10,319 nucleotides of DNA from CAZZCP01 sp964653235 (GTDB lineage Bacteria > Bdellovibrionota > Bdellovibrionia > Bdellovibrionales > UBA840): the NCBI GenBank assembly GCA_964653235.1, contig CAZZCP010000079.1, positions 1-10,319 of the forward strand, in the 5' to 3' direction. Within the stretch, counting starts at the first letter, position 1; the number at the start of each line of letters is the position of its first letter. This document shows, one piece after another, positions 1 to 6,493 of the stretch. Both the position numbers and the translations under genes were made by a program. The notes under the pieces are model-generated. The model was not told the origin of the DNA. It saw only the letters and a program-made list of their open reading frames with translations, and made no database searches.

Positions 1-1339
1 TTTGAGGCATTTGGCTCTCTTCAATAAGAGCTTCACGAAACTTTTCTAAAGGCAATTCTTCAATAAAGCGACGAAGCCGAGTTTCAGCTTGCCAAAATCT
101 TGCACCCAAAAAGGACTTTCTCTTTGCTATATTTTTTTGAAAATTCCTGAGCCAGTCGGATGCCTCTTGGCCCTGTTGAAATCCAAGAATATTCTCATTC
201 ACTGGAGGTTTCGGATCTACTTTTAAAATATGAGTGAGGCCTTTCGCCAAACTCCTGGTATGGTCAGTAAGATGAATGTCTTCACCAAGAGCAGTCTGTT
301 TACCATATAAAAATCGATGGTCTAGTTTTGCCAAATCTCTCAAAGATGCAAGTGCCAAACTACTTGAATCGCAGCGGGGTGGCTCAATGGATGCACATGA
401 ATTGGGGGACAGAAAAATATTTGCCGATAGATCGATGTCTTTAAGCCAATCCAAAGAGATCTCTTGGCCATCTACGGAAACAATTGGAATTTCATAATCT
501 TGTCTCCATAGCCACAAAACATAGGTTTTAAAACTAAACCAATAATCAAATCCAATTTCATTAAAATCTTCTTCTCTGACATTGACCTCTTGCAAGAGAG
601 CAAAAGAAATATTATTCAGATCATTGCTTGGGTCTGAGCACTCCGTAACTAAAGACTGTTGATCTGAATATGCCTTTGCTACAGCAGTTAAACTTTCTTG
701 ACCTGCTTTAGGTACCAAAAGATGAGCCTGCAAGGGAGAGAATTCTTTTAGATAATAACAAGATGATTGAGCATCTCTAAATTTTTTTGTTTGTCTCAAA
801 AGCTGTGAATCTATACGAAATCGATCTGCATCTTCATCAACAAAAAAATGCCAGATGTTTTTTATATACTCAGACTGAGCGCTACAATCACCATCTCGAC
901 ATTGCTGATTCACCAAAGAAAACTTCTCTAGTTTTACATCTTCTTCAGCGGGTAATAGAGGCAGACTACCTTCAAGTAGCTTTGCGTGCACCAAACTTGT
1001 AATACGATCTATTCTTTGTCGAAAAGCCAAGGGGGCTGTTACTCTTCGAAATTGATCTAAATTTGAAATTCCAGATCTTTCGCCCAAACGATGAGCTGTG
1101 CGGCTCACCATCTCTCCATCTGCTAAAATAAAAATCGATCTTGCAGGCTTTTTAGAATGAAGCGCGCAAGAGGCTCGATTTTCAAAAGAAAGAGGCAAAA
1201 GACCAAGATCTCTGATACTTGCGTTTCCGGAGGCATCCAGTAGGTAGTCGTAGTAGAAATTGCGAGATTCAACTTGCGCATGAAGCTCATCAATTACAAA
1301 AACAAAAAAACTAAATAAAACCAGAAGCAAGTTTTTCAT
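1..1339 (-). CDS. Large exported protein of unknown function, 3' end beyond the window
   Basis: The frame runs from an ATG at 1339 to the left edge without a stop, giving at least 446 codons; the C-terminus lies outside. The start MKNLLLVLFSFFVFVIDELHA is followed by QVES, a typical signal peptide with probable cleavage after LHA, so the product is exported. The mature part is mostly soluble-looking and mixed in charge, with scattered cysteines that include NQQCRDGDCSAQ, TECSDPS and SCASIEPPRC. These could form disulfides in the periplasm or outside the cell. I see no catalytic motif, transmembrane segment or repeat, and I do not recognise the family. The ATG lies 4 bases after the stop of the preceding frame, with no clear Shine-Dalgarno, which suggests translational coupling. 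It is the fifth gene of the minus-strand operon. Coding status is supported by the long open frame and the signal peptide; the function is unknown. Confidence 0.85.
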   Translation of the reverse strand, partial: MKNLLLVLFSFFVFVIDELHAQVESRNFYYDYLLDASGNASIRDLGLLPLSFENRASCALHSKKPARSIFILADGEMVSRTAHRLGERSGISNLDQFRRVTAPLAFRQRIDRITSLVHAKLLEGSLPLLPAEEDVKLEKFSLVNQQCRDGDCSAQSEYIKNIWHFFVDEDADRFRIDSQLLRQTKKFRDAQSSCYYLKEFSPLQAHLLVPKAGQESLTAVAKAYSDQQSLVTECSDPSNDLNNISFALLQEVNVREEDFNEIGFDYWFSFKTYVLWLWRQDYEIPIVSVDGQEISLDWLKDIDLSANIFLSPNSCASIEPPRCDSSSLALASLRDLAKLDHRFLYGKQTALGEDIHLTDHTRSLAKGLTHILKVDPKPPVNENILGFQQGQEASDWLRNFQKNIAKRKSFLGARFWQAETRLRRFIEELPLEKFREALIEESQMPQ

Positions 1340-1343
1340 ACTA

Positions 1344-1613
1344 TTAATAATATCTGGTTGCCGTACAGCCAGCTGTATTGGTCTCTTCAACAATCTTAGC
1401 AAAAAGTTTCGTCATCATGATTTCTCTTGGACTCACATCGCTTTCACGAATTCGCATTCTACCTTGTGAATACTCAACATAATCTTGAAACATCACAAGT
1501 TGTGCCCTTGCCAGCTGTTCTGGTACGACTGCAGTGTTATCACAAATTAAGTTGCGATAAGCAATACCAACATTGGCAACAACACGATCATTGATGTTAT
1601 CTCCGCCAAATAT
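1344..1613 (-). pseudogene. 3' half of a frameshifted small exported protein
   Basis: This frame encodes about 87 residues, from GGDNINDRVVANVGIAYRN to TAGCTATRYY, and ends with TAA at 1344. It has no start codon near its beginning, and its own frame has a stop at 1614-1616. It is therefore not an independent gene. It sits one base out of register from the frame at 1597-1917. Removing one base around 1606-1613 joins the two as ...GSVNI-GGDNINDR..., a smooth 190-residue protein. The 3' half has normal-looking composition and two cysteines (LICDN and AGCTA). It ends 4 bases before the next start, as expected of an operon member. Possible explanations are a recent disabling indel, a sequencing or assembly error, or programmed +1 frameshifting. 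I consider an indel or an error most likely. Confidence 0.75.
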
Positions 1614-1917
1614 TTACACTCCCCTGTGAACCAGTTTGAAAAGACGCACCAGAACCTGGACCATTACCTACTGTCAAATGAGCTGTCCAACCTTTCATAT
1701 GTTGCCGAAAGGTAATCAGCCGACATTCACGGCTTTCACAGATGTTATCTAAGGTCTCTTGAAGATCAGCAACATAATCAAACATATCTTGGGCAAAAAC
1801 ATTTGCATTGAAGTTTTCTGGATTTGCTGCCATGGCTTCTCCATAAGTGATATCGCCTTCAGCATCTGCGCTAGCAAGAAGTGGCAACAGCAAAAGCCAT
1901 ATAATTAAATTTTTCAT
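1597..1917 (-). CDS. Small exported protein of unknown function, 5' part of a frameshifted gene
   Basis: The ATG at 1917 overlaps the stop of the upstream gene (ATGA) and is preceded by a near-perfect Shine-Dalgarno, AGGAGGGG at 1921-1928. The start is therefore secure and translationally coupled. The product begins MKNLIIWLLLLPLLASADAEGD, a signal peptide with probable cleavage after ASA or ADA. Mature residues include C60 and C65 (NICESREC), which are spaced for a disulfide, and a Gly/Ser-rich stretch GNGPGSGASFQTGSQGS. The frame stops at 1597 after 106 residues, in the odd tail NIWRR. The tail reads through two Arg codons, CGG and AGA, just where the conserved-looking sequence jumps to the +1 frame. 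The intact ancestor was probably 190 aa. I do not recognise the family. It could still yield a truncated exported peptide. Confidence 0.7.
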   Translation of the reverse strand: MKNLIIWLLLLPLLASADAEGDITYGEAMAANPENFNANVFAQDMFDYVADLQETLDNICESRECRLITFRQHMKGWTAHLTVGNGPGSGASFQTGSQGSVNIWRR

Positions 1918-3647
1918 TCTCCCCTCCTAAAAGTGGTGCATTGGTTTTGAGTTTGAGTTGTATTAAAATTCCATTCACATAAAAATTGCGATTGATTTTC
2001 ATTTGTAGTGAAAATCCCTCCGCGTCCTTCACATTCGTCTGGCTGAGCAATACTTGTGTATTTACGAGATTTTGCATTTAGAATTTCATAGGATGAAGAA
2101 TTGGCTTTTACTTCAAAGTCTATTTGCAAAAGTATATCGGTATTTTCCTCGGCACTACTCAAAGGACTTAAAGGATTGAACATTTGACCTTGATAGGGGA
2201 TTCGGCGAAGGAAAGCTGACTGAACCCAATAGTATTGTGGGGGCCAGAATCTTCTTGCATTGATTCCAATAAAGCTAAGATCCCAGTTTTCAGGGTCTAA
2301 AGCCTCAAGAGATTGGAATGAATCGATTGCATCGATAGAATCTAGTGCCGGAATACTCCCCACTTCAGAAAATCCGCCAGCAAGATCTAAAACATTTGTA
2401 TCAATAAAAAAGGCTCTGTTTTGATTGTAAAAGGCTTTGGCCCTACGGTAAGAGGATGTAGGCTTTGAAAAAGAAACTTCAAAACGATATTTTCTACCTT
2501 CATGCAATTCACGATCTATTGCAAAGCCTCGATTGCGAATCTTACCTGACCAATGCGCTGGTGCTACATTGCCATCATACCATGAAGCAAGTCGAACCCA
2601 TTGATAGTCATAACTTTCTTCATACAAACTCACTTTTGCAATCACCGGCTGACTGTAATTGCAAGGAGATGTACAAAGCCCGTCATCACATACAGAACTG
2701 CACTGATTGCGTACCAACCAATCACTCTGCACTAAACTTTGAACCTTGTTATTGTATTTTCGGCGTTGGAGTTTTAAGTTCTTTATCCCCACATCCACGG
2801 GCCAAATCTTTAAAAATCTTGGATTGATATTTTGATTCGGACTTCTAGTCACCGGGGCCTTTTGAATACTACTTTCACTTTGATTTATGCTTGGGTTGAT
2901 ATGCGTAATCAGAGACAATACACGAATTGGTGAATTGTCAGAAGATTGCAAATTGCGTGAGCTCAATTGCTCAAAAGAAATACTGGCTTCAAGCTCTTGA
3001 AACTCTATCGAATTGTTTCGAAAAAAGTCTTTGCTTTTGCACTCTTTTTTCCATTTGGGCTCCCAAAAATACTGCTCATTGTTGGTTACTGCGAAATAAC
3101 ATAGCCCATAGTGATCTGGATAAATCTGTATTGTATTCTCATCTTTGCGATTTAATCGACAATAGATCTTTCCATCCAGTCCGTATTGTTGGTTTTCAGT
3201 CTCTTGTAAAATTCGATCTATAACGGCCTTGTTTGAATTCATTTCATAATAGAGGCAGTAATTCAAATGAGACCATTTGTTCTGAATTCGATCTAAAGCC
3301 CCTTTGTTATTACTGCTTCTGAGCGATGTGAGCTCAGGTTGACAGTATCGAATTTTATTGGGAGCACCTTCAAACAAGACGCTCTCTACAGGCAAGGTTT
3401 CTTTTTTATTATCCAAACCGCGATTGATTAATAGATAAGAATCTTTAGGACAATTCGATATGACAAATGGCCCCGTTTTTTTCTTGTCAAACTCCCTACC
3501 CCAAAACCACTCGGCATCTTCACTTACAGGAGACACAACATTCATTAAGTCACCTGGAATCCGATCAAAAGCATAGCTTAGCTCACAGGTGCTACTCAGC
3601 GCCTTCAACGAAAAGAATAAAAGATAGCTCAGGAGTAGGGTTTTCAA
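1914..3647 (-). CDS. 577-aa Cys-rich exported protein of unknown function
   Basis: Translation starts at a TTG at 3647, one base after the stop of the preceding gene. This start is supported because it gives an immediate signal peptide, MKTLLLSYLLFFSLKALSS, with mature protein from about residue 20. The mature protein holds 14 cysteines, at about 21, 66, 102, 131, 163, 183, 203, 316, 320, 325, 329, 539, 557 and 570. The tight cluster 316-329 has the pattern C-x3-C-x4-C-x3-C (CSSVCDDGLCTSPC). An even cysteine number and export suggest a disulfide-bonded extracytoplasmic protein. Residues 230-270 are Ser/Asn/Gln-rich and look like a linker. The regions either side (about 330-400 and 460-530) alternate aromatic and polar residues in a beta-rich way. 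There is no enzyme motif, lipobox or membrane helix beyond the signal. Its 3' end contains the Shine-Dalgarno of the next gene and overlaps it by 4 bp. Family not recognised. Confidence 0.85.
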   Translation of the reverse strand: MKTLLLSYLLFFSLKALSSTCELSYAFDRIPGDLMNVVSPVSEDAEWFWGREFDKKKTGPFVISNCPKDSYLLINRGLDNKKETLPVESVLFEGAPNKIRYCQPELTSLRSSNNKGALDRIQNKWSHLNYCLYYEMNSNKAVIDRILQETENQQYGLDGKIYCRLNRKDENTIQIYPDHYGLCYFAVTNNEQYFWEPKWKKECKSKDFFRNNSIEFQELEASISFEQLSSRNLQSSDNSPIRVLSLITHINPSINQSESSIQKAPVTRSPNQNINPRFLKIWPVDVGIKNLKLQRRKYNNKVQSLVQSDWLVRNQCSSVCDDGLCTSPCNYSQPVIAKVSLYEESYDYQWVRLASWYDGNVAPAHWSGKIRNRGFAIDRELHEGRKYRFEVSFSKPTSSYRRAKAFYNQNRAFFIDTNVLDLAGGFSEVGSIPALDSIDAIDSFQSLEALDPENWDLSFIGINARRFWPPQYYWVQSAFLRRIPYQGQMFNPLSPLSSAEENTDILLQIDFEVKANSSSYEILNAKSRKYTSIAQPDECEGRGGIFTTNENQSQFLCEWNFNTTQTQNQCTTFRRGE

Positions 3648-3648
3648 T

Positions 3649-4584
3649 TTAGAGTCCCAATCCGCTTTGTTGCGATTGTGTTTCGCTATCCTCGATCGTT
3701 GTGTCTACACACATACGAGTGCCTTGAAAGGTATTGAGACGAATGCCACCATTGGTTTCTTCAAAAAAGTAGCGTACTCGGCAAAAACGAGGAATTTGCC
3801 CATTTCGGCTCAAATTGGAAATCACATCTGTTGTAACAAAATTAACCCTTTGACCATTCATTAACCCACCATCAAAAGTTTGTTCATAAAATGGAGCGCT
3901 ATTTAAATCCTCGTAACATTGAATTCTTACACTTGCTGCAAGATCAGATAACTCAGTATATCTGGCAATATCACTTGAATTTGGTAGCGGGCGGCCCAAG
4001 TGATCACTTCCGTAAGCAGAAGAACTAAAAACATATACATTGTTTATATTACCATTAGGAGCAACAATTTGAGGTCCTCTATAGCAAATGTCGACAAAAT
4101 AGCTAGCAGACATAACTTCACTCGTAAGCACGAATGTAACTCCATCACCGCTCGTATTAGCAATATCAGATGCACCTAGCTGCCAATTAAAGGCATCAGT
4201 ATCATTAAATAGAGTTTGCCAAGTGTTTCTGTTTGAGCGAATTTCAAAATTTTGCCCACCGCTGGGAGCCTCATTGACTTCAGTATAAGGAAAGTATCTA
4301 CCATTCACTACATCCCAGAAGGATTCACCGCCATTGGGGCCAGTACAAATGCAGTTGTTGATATTGCAATCCTGCCCTGGCGCACAAACCAAATTGGGCT
4401 CACAACTTTGGCCAGGGTTGCCGCGAATGTGACACACCTGTCCACCGTCATGCCGAATACCAACATTACAAGCATACATTGTTGGACCACTCGACTCGAT
4501 ATTAAACTTATACACCAAACGAAGTGCATAGGCTGAGTCAGCAGCCAACATAAAACCAAAAAACAATACCAATAATTTTCTCAT
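3649..4584 (-). CDS. 311-aa exported protein with an N-terminal Cys-rich module
   Basis: I place the start at the ATG at 4584 rather than at the upstream in-frame codon at 4650. AAGGAG lies just before 4584, the signal peptide MRKLLVLFFGFMLAADSAYA begins there, and the longer version would overlap the preceding gene. Cleavage after AYA is likely. Residues 39-80 contain seven cysteines spaced C-x11-C-x9-C-x5-C-x5-C-x4-C-x-C; the last part reads CNINNCIC. The spacing recalls small EGF-like or knottin-type disulfide modules, but I cannot assign one. Four more cysteines lie at 167, 223, 268 and 292. The rest (about 85-290) is Asn/Ser/Tyr-rich with beta-strand-like alternation, as in surface or adhesin-type proteins. 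The C-terminus is a polar tail, EDSETQSQQSGLGL. It lies 13 bp after the Sel1 gene and 1 bp before the TTG of the next. Function unknown. Confidence 0.85.
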   Translation of the reverse strand: MRKLLVLFFGFMLAADSAYALRLVYKFNIESSGPTMYACNVGIRHDGGQVCHIRGNPGQSCEPNLVCAPGQDCNINNCICTGPNGGESFWDVVNGRYFPYTEVNEAPSGGQNFEIRSNRNTWQTLFNDTDAFNWQLGASDIANTSGDGVTFVLTSEVMSASYFVDICYRGPQIVAPNGNINNVYVFSSSAYGSDHLGRPLPNSSDIARYTELSDLAASVRIQCYEDLNSAPFYEQTFDGGLMNGQRVNFVTTDVISNLSRNGQIPRFCRVRYFFEETNGGIRLNTFQGTRMCVDTTIEDSETQSQQSGLGL

Positions 4585-4597
4585 CTTTTCTCCTTTG

Positions 4598-5488
4598 TTA
4601 AATTCTTGGTAAGCTATCCCAACTTCTTGAAAACAAACTGATGTTCTCAAGTAATTCTAAAACTTCATTCCATTTTCTGTGCGACTTAATAAAACTTCGA
4701 ACTTTCCATGAGTTTCTTTGAATCTCTTCAGCAACTTCACTTGCCATTTGCAAACGCTCATAAGCCCATGTCTCTTGGTTCATCTGATAAAAATAATGTG
4801 CTACTTTAAGATGACAGTTGAGTTCTCGTCTTTGTTCAGCAAGAGCTGAGATTCGTTGAGAGGCATATTCATCGCCTCGAGTATTGAAAATCTGATCTAA
4901 ATTCTTGAACCGAGAAGAAAGCTTTGATCTTAAAACTTCAAAGCTTTTGGTTGTTTCTGAAGCTGCCGAAAAAAAGTATGGATAATCACGCCTTAAATAA
5001 GAAAAATAAACATTCTGGTTGAACAAATTTTGAAAGAGCTGTTCTAGCTGTGTTTCGCCCATTAAAAAGGCAATTAAAAACCAATAGAGCGCATCTGTCG
5101 ATGCCCCAAATTCTTGATCTAAAAGCAATGCAAGGTTTAAAGCCGCTTTACTTTCACCGCGCAGAGCAGCTTTTTGATAATGATCCATCGCTTGAAGTAG
5201 ATCGACTTCAACACCAATGCCTAAGCGAAAACTTTGACCTAAATTAAAATGCAAACTGGGGTGATTGCTAGTCTCTGTATGTTCTATAAGTGCTTGATGA
5301 TACTCAGTATATCGAGCTGAATATTTTAAGAGATTGATCTCATCTAACAAAGGAAAATTGTTTTTGGTTTCGAACTCAGAATGAACTGCTGTTGAAGAGA
5401 TGTAGCTTTGAGTTGGATATAAAAAACAAAGTTCAAGAGCATTCACTTGAAAACTAAAAAACAAAAAAACTACCCCAAGCACGCGCAT
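4598..5488 (-). CDS. Exported Sel1-like repeat protein
   Basis: This is the first gene of the operon. The N-terminus MRVLGVVFLFFSFQVNA followed by LELC is a signal peptide, so the protein is exported. Residues 77-112 (SLHFNLGQSFRLGIGV, then QAMDHYQKAALRGE) and 113-145 (SKAALNLALLLDQEFG, then DALYWFLIAFLMGE) form two Sel1-type helical repeats. The hallmark pattern A-x2-L-G-x2-Y-x2-G-x-G-V is relaxed here. Sel1 repeats are TPR-like scaffolds used for protein-protein contacts. The remainder (about 150-296) is predicted alpha-helical and rich in Gln, Glu and Arg. It has few cysteines (21 and 225), unlike its Cys-rich neighbours. No Shine-Dalgarno is visible before the ATG; the leader is AT-rich. 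A scaffold role for the other exported products of this operon is an inference from repeat type and position. Confidence 0.85.
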   Translation of the reverse strand: MRVLGVVFLFFSFQVNALELCFLYPTQSYISSTAVHSEFETKNNFPLLDEINLLKYSARYTEYHQALIEHTETSNHPSLHFNLGQSFRLGIGVEVDLLQAMDHYQKAALRGESKAALNLALLLDQEFGASTDALYWFLIAFLMGETQLEQLFQNLFNQNVYFSYLRRDYPYFFSAASETTKSFEVLRSKLSSRFKNLDQIFNTRGDEYASQRISALAEQRRELNCHLKVAHYFYQMNQETWAYERLQMASEVAEEIQRNSWKVRSFIKSHRKWNEVLELLENISLFSRSWDSLPRI

Positions 5489-5544
5489 GTGATTTAAATA
5501 AAATGTATCTTGGTTTGAATAAAGCTTTTAAAAAGAAAGAAAAA

Positions 5545-5573
5545 CTTATAGTGCTAAAAAATTTAGACCAGGT
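5545..5573 (-). promoter_or_regulatory. Weak candidate promoter for the five-gene operon
   Basis: A TATAAG hexamer (5545-5550, minus strand) could be a -10 box 17 bp from a poor -35 (ACCTGG, 5568-5573). Between them lies the palindrome CTAAA-TTT-TTTAG (5554-5566), which could be an operator. The terminator just upstream implies that a promoter must exist in 5489-5588, but the hexamer match is weak and other AT-rich positions are possible. Confidence 0.25.
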
Positions 5574-5586
5574 AATTTTTAATGTA

Positions 5587-5613
5587 GTAAAAAAAGAGCC
5601 CCGCCAGGCTCTT
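5587..5613 (-). terminator. Intrinsic terminator of the bacterioferritin gene
   Basis: On the minus strand AAGAGCC, a 6-base loop TGGCGG and GGCTCTT form a 7-bp stem (5594-5613). It runs directly into a T-run (5589-5595). It lies 36 bases after the bacterioferritin stop at 5649 and ahead of the operon. It is a textbook rho-independent terminator that insulates the exported-protein operon from the upstream gene. Confidence 0.9.
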
Positions 5614-5648
5614 CATTATAATAAGTTAAAAATTTAATACGAAAAATT

Positions 5649-6098
5649 TTATAAAGGCTTAATCATCATCTTGCGAATTTCATCTACGTGCTCAACTTCA
5701 GATTGAACATAGGTTCTTGCCAACTCTTCAAGAGCTATATCTCCCAAAGACTCGGCAAGCTCTGCTAGTTTTTTATACAGAACCACAGCTTTTTCTTCGT
5801 GAGCAAGACTCTCTTCAAGCAAAGTGATTGTTGAATGATCATTGCTCTCGTGAATAGCGGGTGTCCCAATAGCTGGATGACCACCAAGCGAAGTGATTTT
5901 TTCTCCAATCTCTGTTGCATGAGTCATCGACTCCGTTGCATTGTCGCGAAACCATTTTTGAATGGGAATCCGGTGATATCCCATGATCATAAAAGAAAAA
6001 TGCAAATACTGATTCACACCTTTTAGTTCTGTTTGGTAAATTTCATTTAGAAGATCTAATACCTGCTGATTTTTATAGCTTTTTTCGTTAATGCTCAT
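5649..6098 (-). CDS. Bacterioferritin-like iron storage protein
   Basis: A 149-aa cytoplasmic four-helix protein of the bacterioferritin family, which oxidises Fe(II) and stores iron in a 24-subunit shell. I chose the ATG at 6098 because AAGGA precedes it and a good promoter lies inside the longer frame that starts at 6155. Aligning by eye with E. coli Bfr (158 aa) gives E24 for Glu18, Y31 for Tyr25, M58 for the haem ligand Met52, H60 for His54, and E134/H137 for Glu127/His130. The position of Glu51 is Ser57. A Glu sits one residue earlier (E56), so the first motif reads E-x3-H instead of E-x2-H. I recall ESxxHA in other ferritin-like proteins, so this may be a subfamily trait. The gene is monocistronic, with its own promoter and terminator. 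The family call is firm; catalytic equivalence is less sure. Confidence 0.9.
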   Translation of the reverse strand: MSINEKSYKNQQVLDLLNEIYQTELKGVNQYLHFSFMIMGYHRIPIQKWFRDNATESMTHATEIGEKITSLGGHPAIGTPAIHESNDHSTITLLEESLAHEEKAVVLYKKLAELAESLGDIALEELARTYVQSEVEHVDEIRKMMIKPL

Positions 6099-6126
6099 AA
6101 TATTTTCCTTGTTGTAGTCTAAACTT

Positions 6127-6155
6127 ATTTTATTCCAGAGCTGAATCAAAATCAA
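6127..6155 (-). promoter_or_regulatory. Sigma70-type promoter of the bacterioferritin gene
   Basis: On the minus strand a -35 TTGATT (6150-6155) and a -10 TAAAAT (6127-6132) are separated by exactly 17 bp. Transcription would begin near 6120, leaving a 22-base leader with AAGGA before the ATG at 6098. This supports the short start. No clear Fur box is visible. Confidence 0.7.
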
Positions 6156-6193
6156 AACAAATCCTTAATAACTGAAAACCAGTTTCATCTTTA

Positions 6194-6370
6194 TAGCTGC
6201 TCCCTTTTATTTCACTTCGGACGTCCGTCCGAAAGCAGATAAACAGCTAAAATGTTTAGGTTATTCTGTACGAAATCCTTGAAAATAGAAGGCATTCTCG
6301 GACAAGTATTTTAGCTTATTGAAAGTAGGATTTCATTCTAGGTAAAAAGTGAAACAAAAGGGAGCAGCTA
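6194..6370. repeat. MITE-like intergenic repeat, copy 1
   Basis: A 175-bp element (6195-6369) is bounded by terminal inverted repeats of about 23 bp, AGCTGCTCCCTTTT-n-TTTCACTT, with one mismatch between the arms. Each end is flanked by TA when the ends are read as GCTGC...GCAGC, consistent with a TA target duplication. A subterminal hairpin TTCGGAC-GTCC-GTCCGAA sits at 6216-6233. A second copy is at 9294-9467: 174 bp, same orientation, same hairpin offset. It contains no open frame of note, so it would be non-autonomous. It occupies most of the divergent intergenic region, upstream of both the bacterioferritin and subtilase promoters. Alternatives are a structured RNA or a REP/BIME-type element. 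Confidence 0.85.
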
Positions 6371-6430
6371 AAACTTTACCAGTGCCAGTTTGACTACTGT
6401 TTTTGTTAACAAGTGGCAGCGAATCATTTT

Positions 6431-6459
6431 TTAAGACTTTTTCTTATAAACTTTGTTAT
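6431..6459 (+). promoter_or_regulatory. Candidate promoter of the subtilase gene
   Basis: TTAAGA (6431-6436) and TGTTAT (6454-6459) are 17 bp apart; each matches the sigma70 consensus at four of six positions. Transcription would start near 6466, leaving a leader of about 28 bases. A nearby TATAAA at 6445 is an alternative -10 but lacks a partner -35. Confidence 0.35.
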
Positions 6460-6479
6460 GTTTTTGATTCCTTAGAATT

Positions 6480-6493
6480 AAGGGGGGGAAATC
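6480..6493 (+). promoter_or_regulatory. Ribosome binding site with a seven-G run before the subtilase
   Basis: AAGGGGGGGAA precedes the ATG at 6494. It includes an uninterrupted run of seven G at 6482-6488, which overlaps the Shine-Dalgarno. It fixes the start, and the homopolymer is prone to length change. Confidence 0.65.

Noticed and set aside
276..1002. Plus-strand open frames of 71-73 codons near the left edge
   Set aside because: They are antisense to the long minus-strand frame 1-1339, which has a signal peptide and fits the operon.
2465..2827. 120-codon plus-strand open frame
   Set aside because: It lies entirely antisense to the 577-aa exported protein gene, has no ribosome binding site, and its composition (many Cys and His) is typical of a shadow frame.
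4585..4650. Upstream start (residue MRTSVCFQ) for the 311-aa protein
   Set aside because: It would bury the signal peptide 22 residues inside and overlap the Sel1 gene. The ATG at 4584 has AAGGAG before it.
6099..6155. Longer N-terminus for the bacterioferritin
   Set aside because: The extra 19 codons contain the -10 and -35 of the gene's own promoter and have no ribosome binding site.
6194..6370. Simple rho-independent terminator
   Set aside because: The inverted arms are over 120 bases apart, the copy lies between divergent promoters where no terminator is needed, and a second copy exists with conserved ends. A repeat element explains it better.
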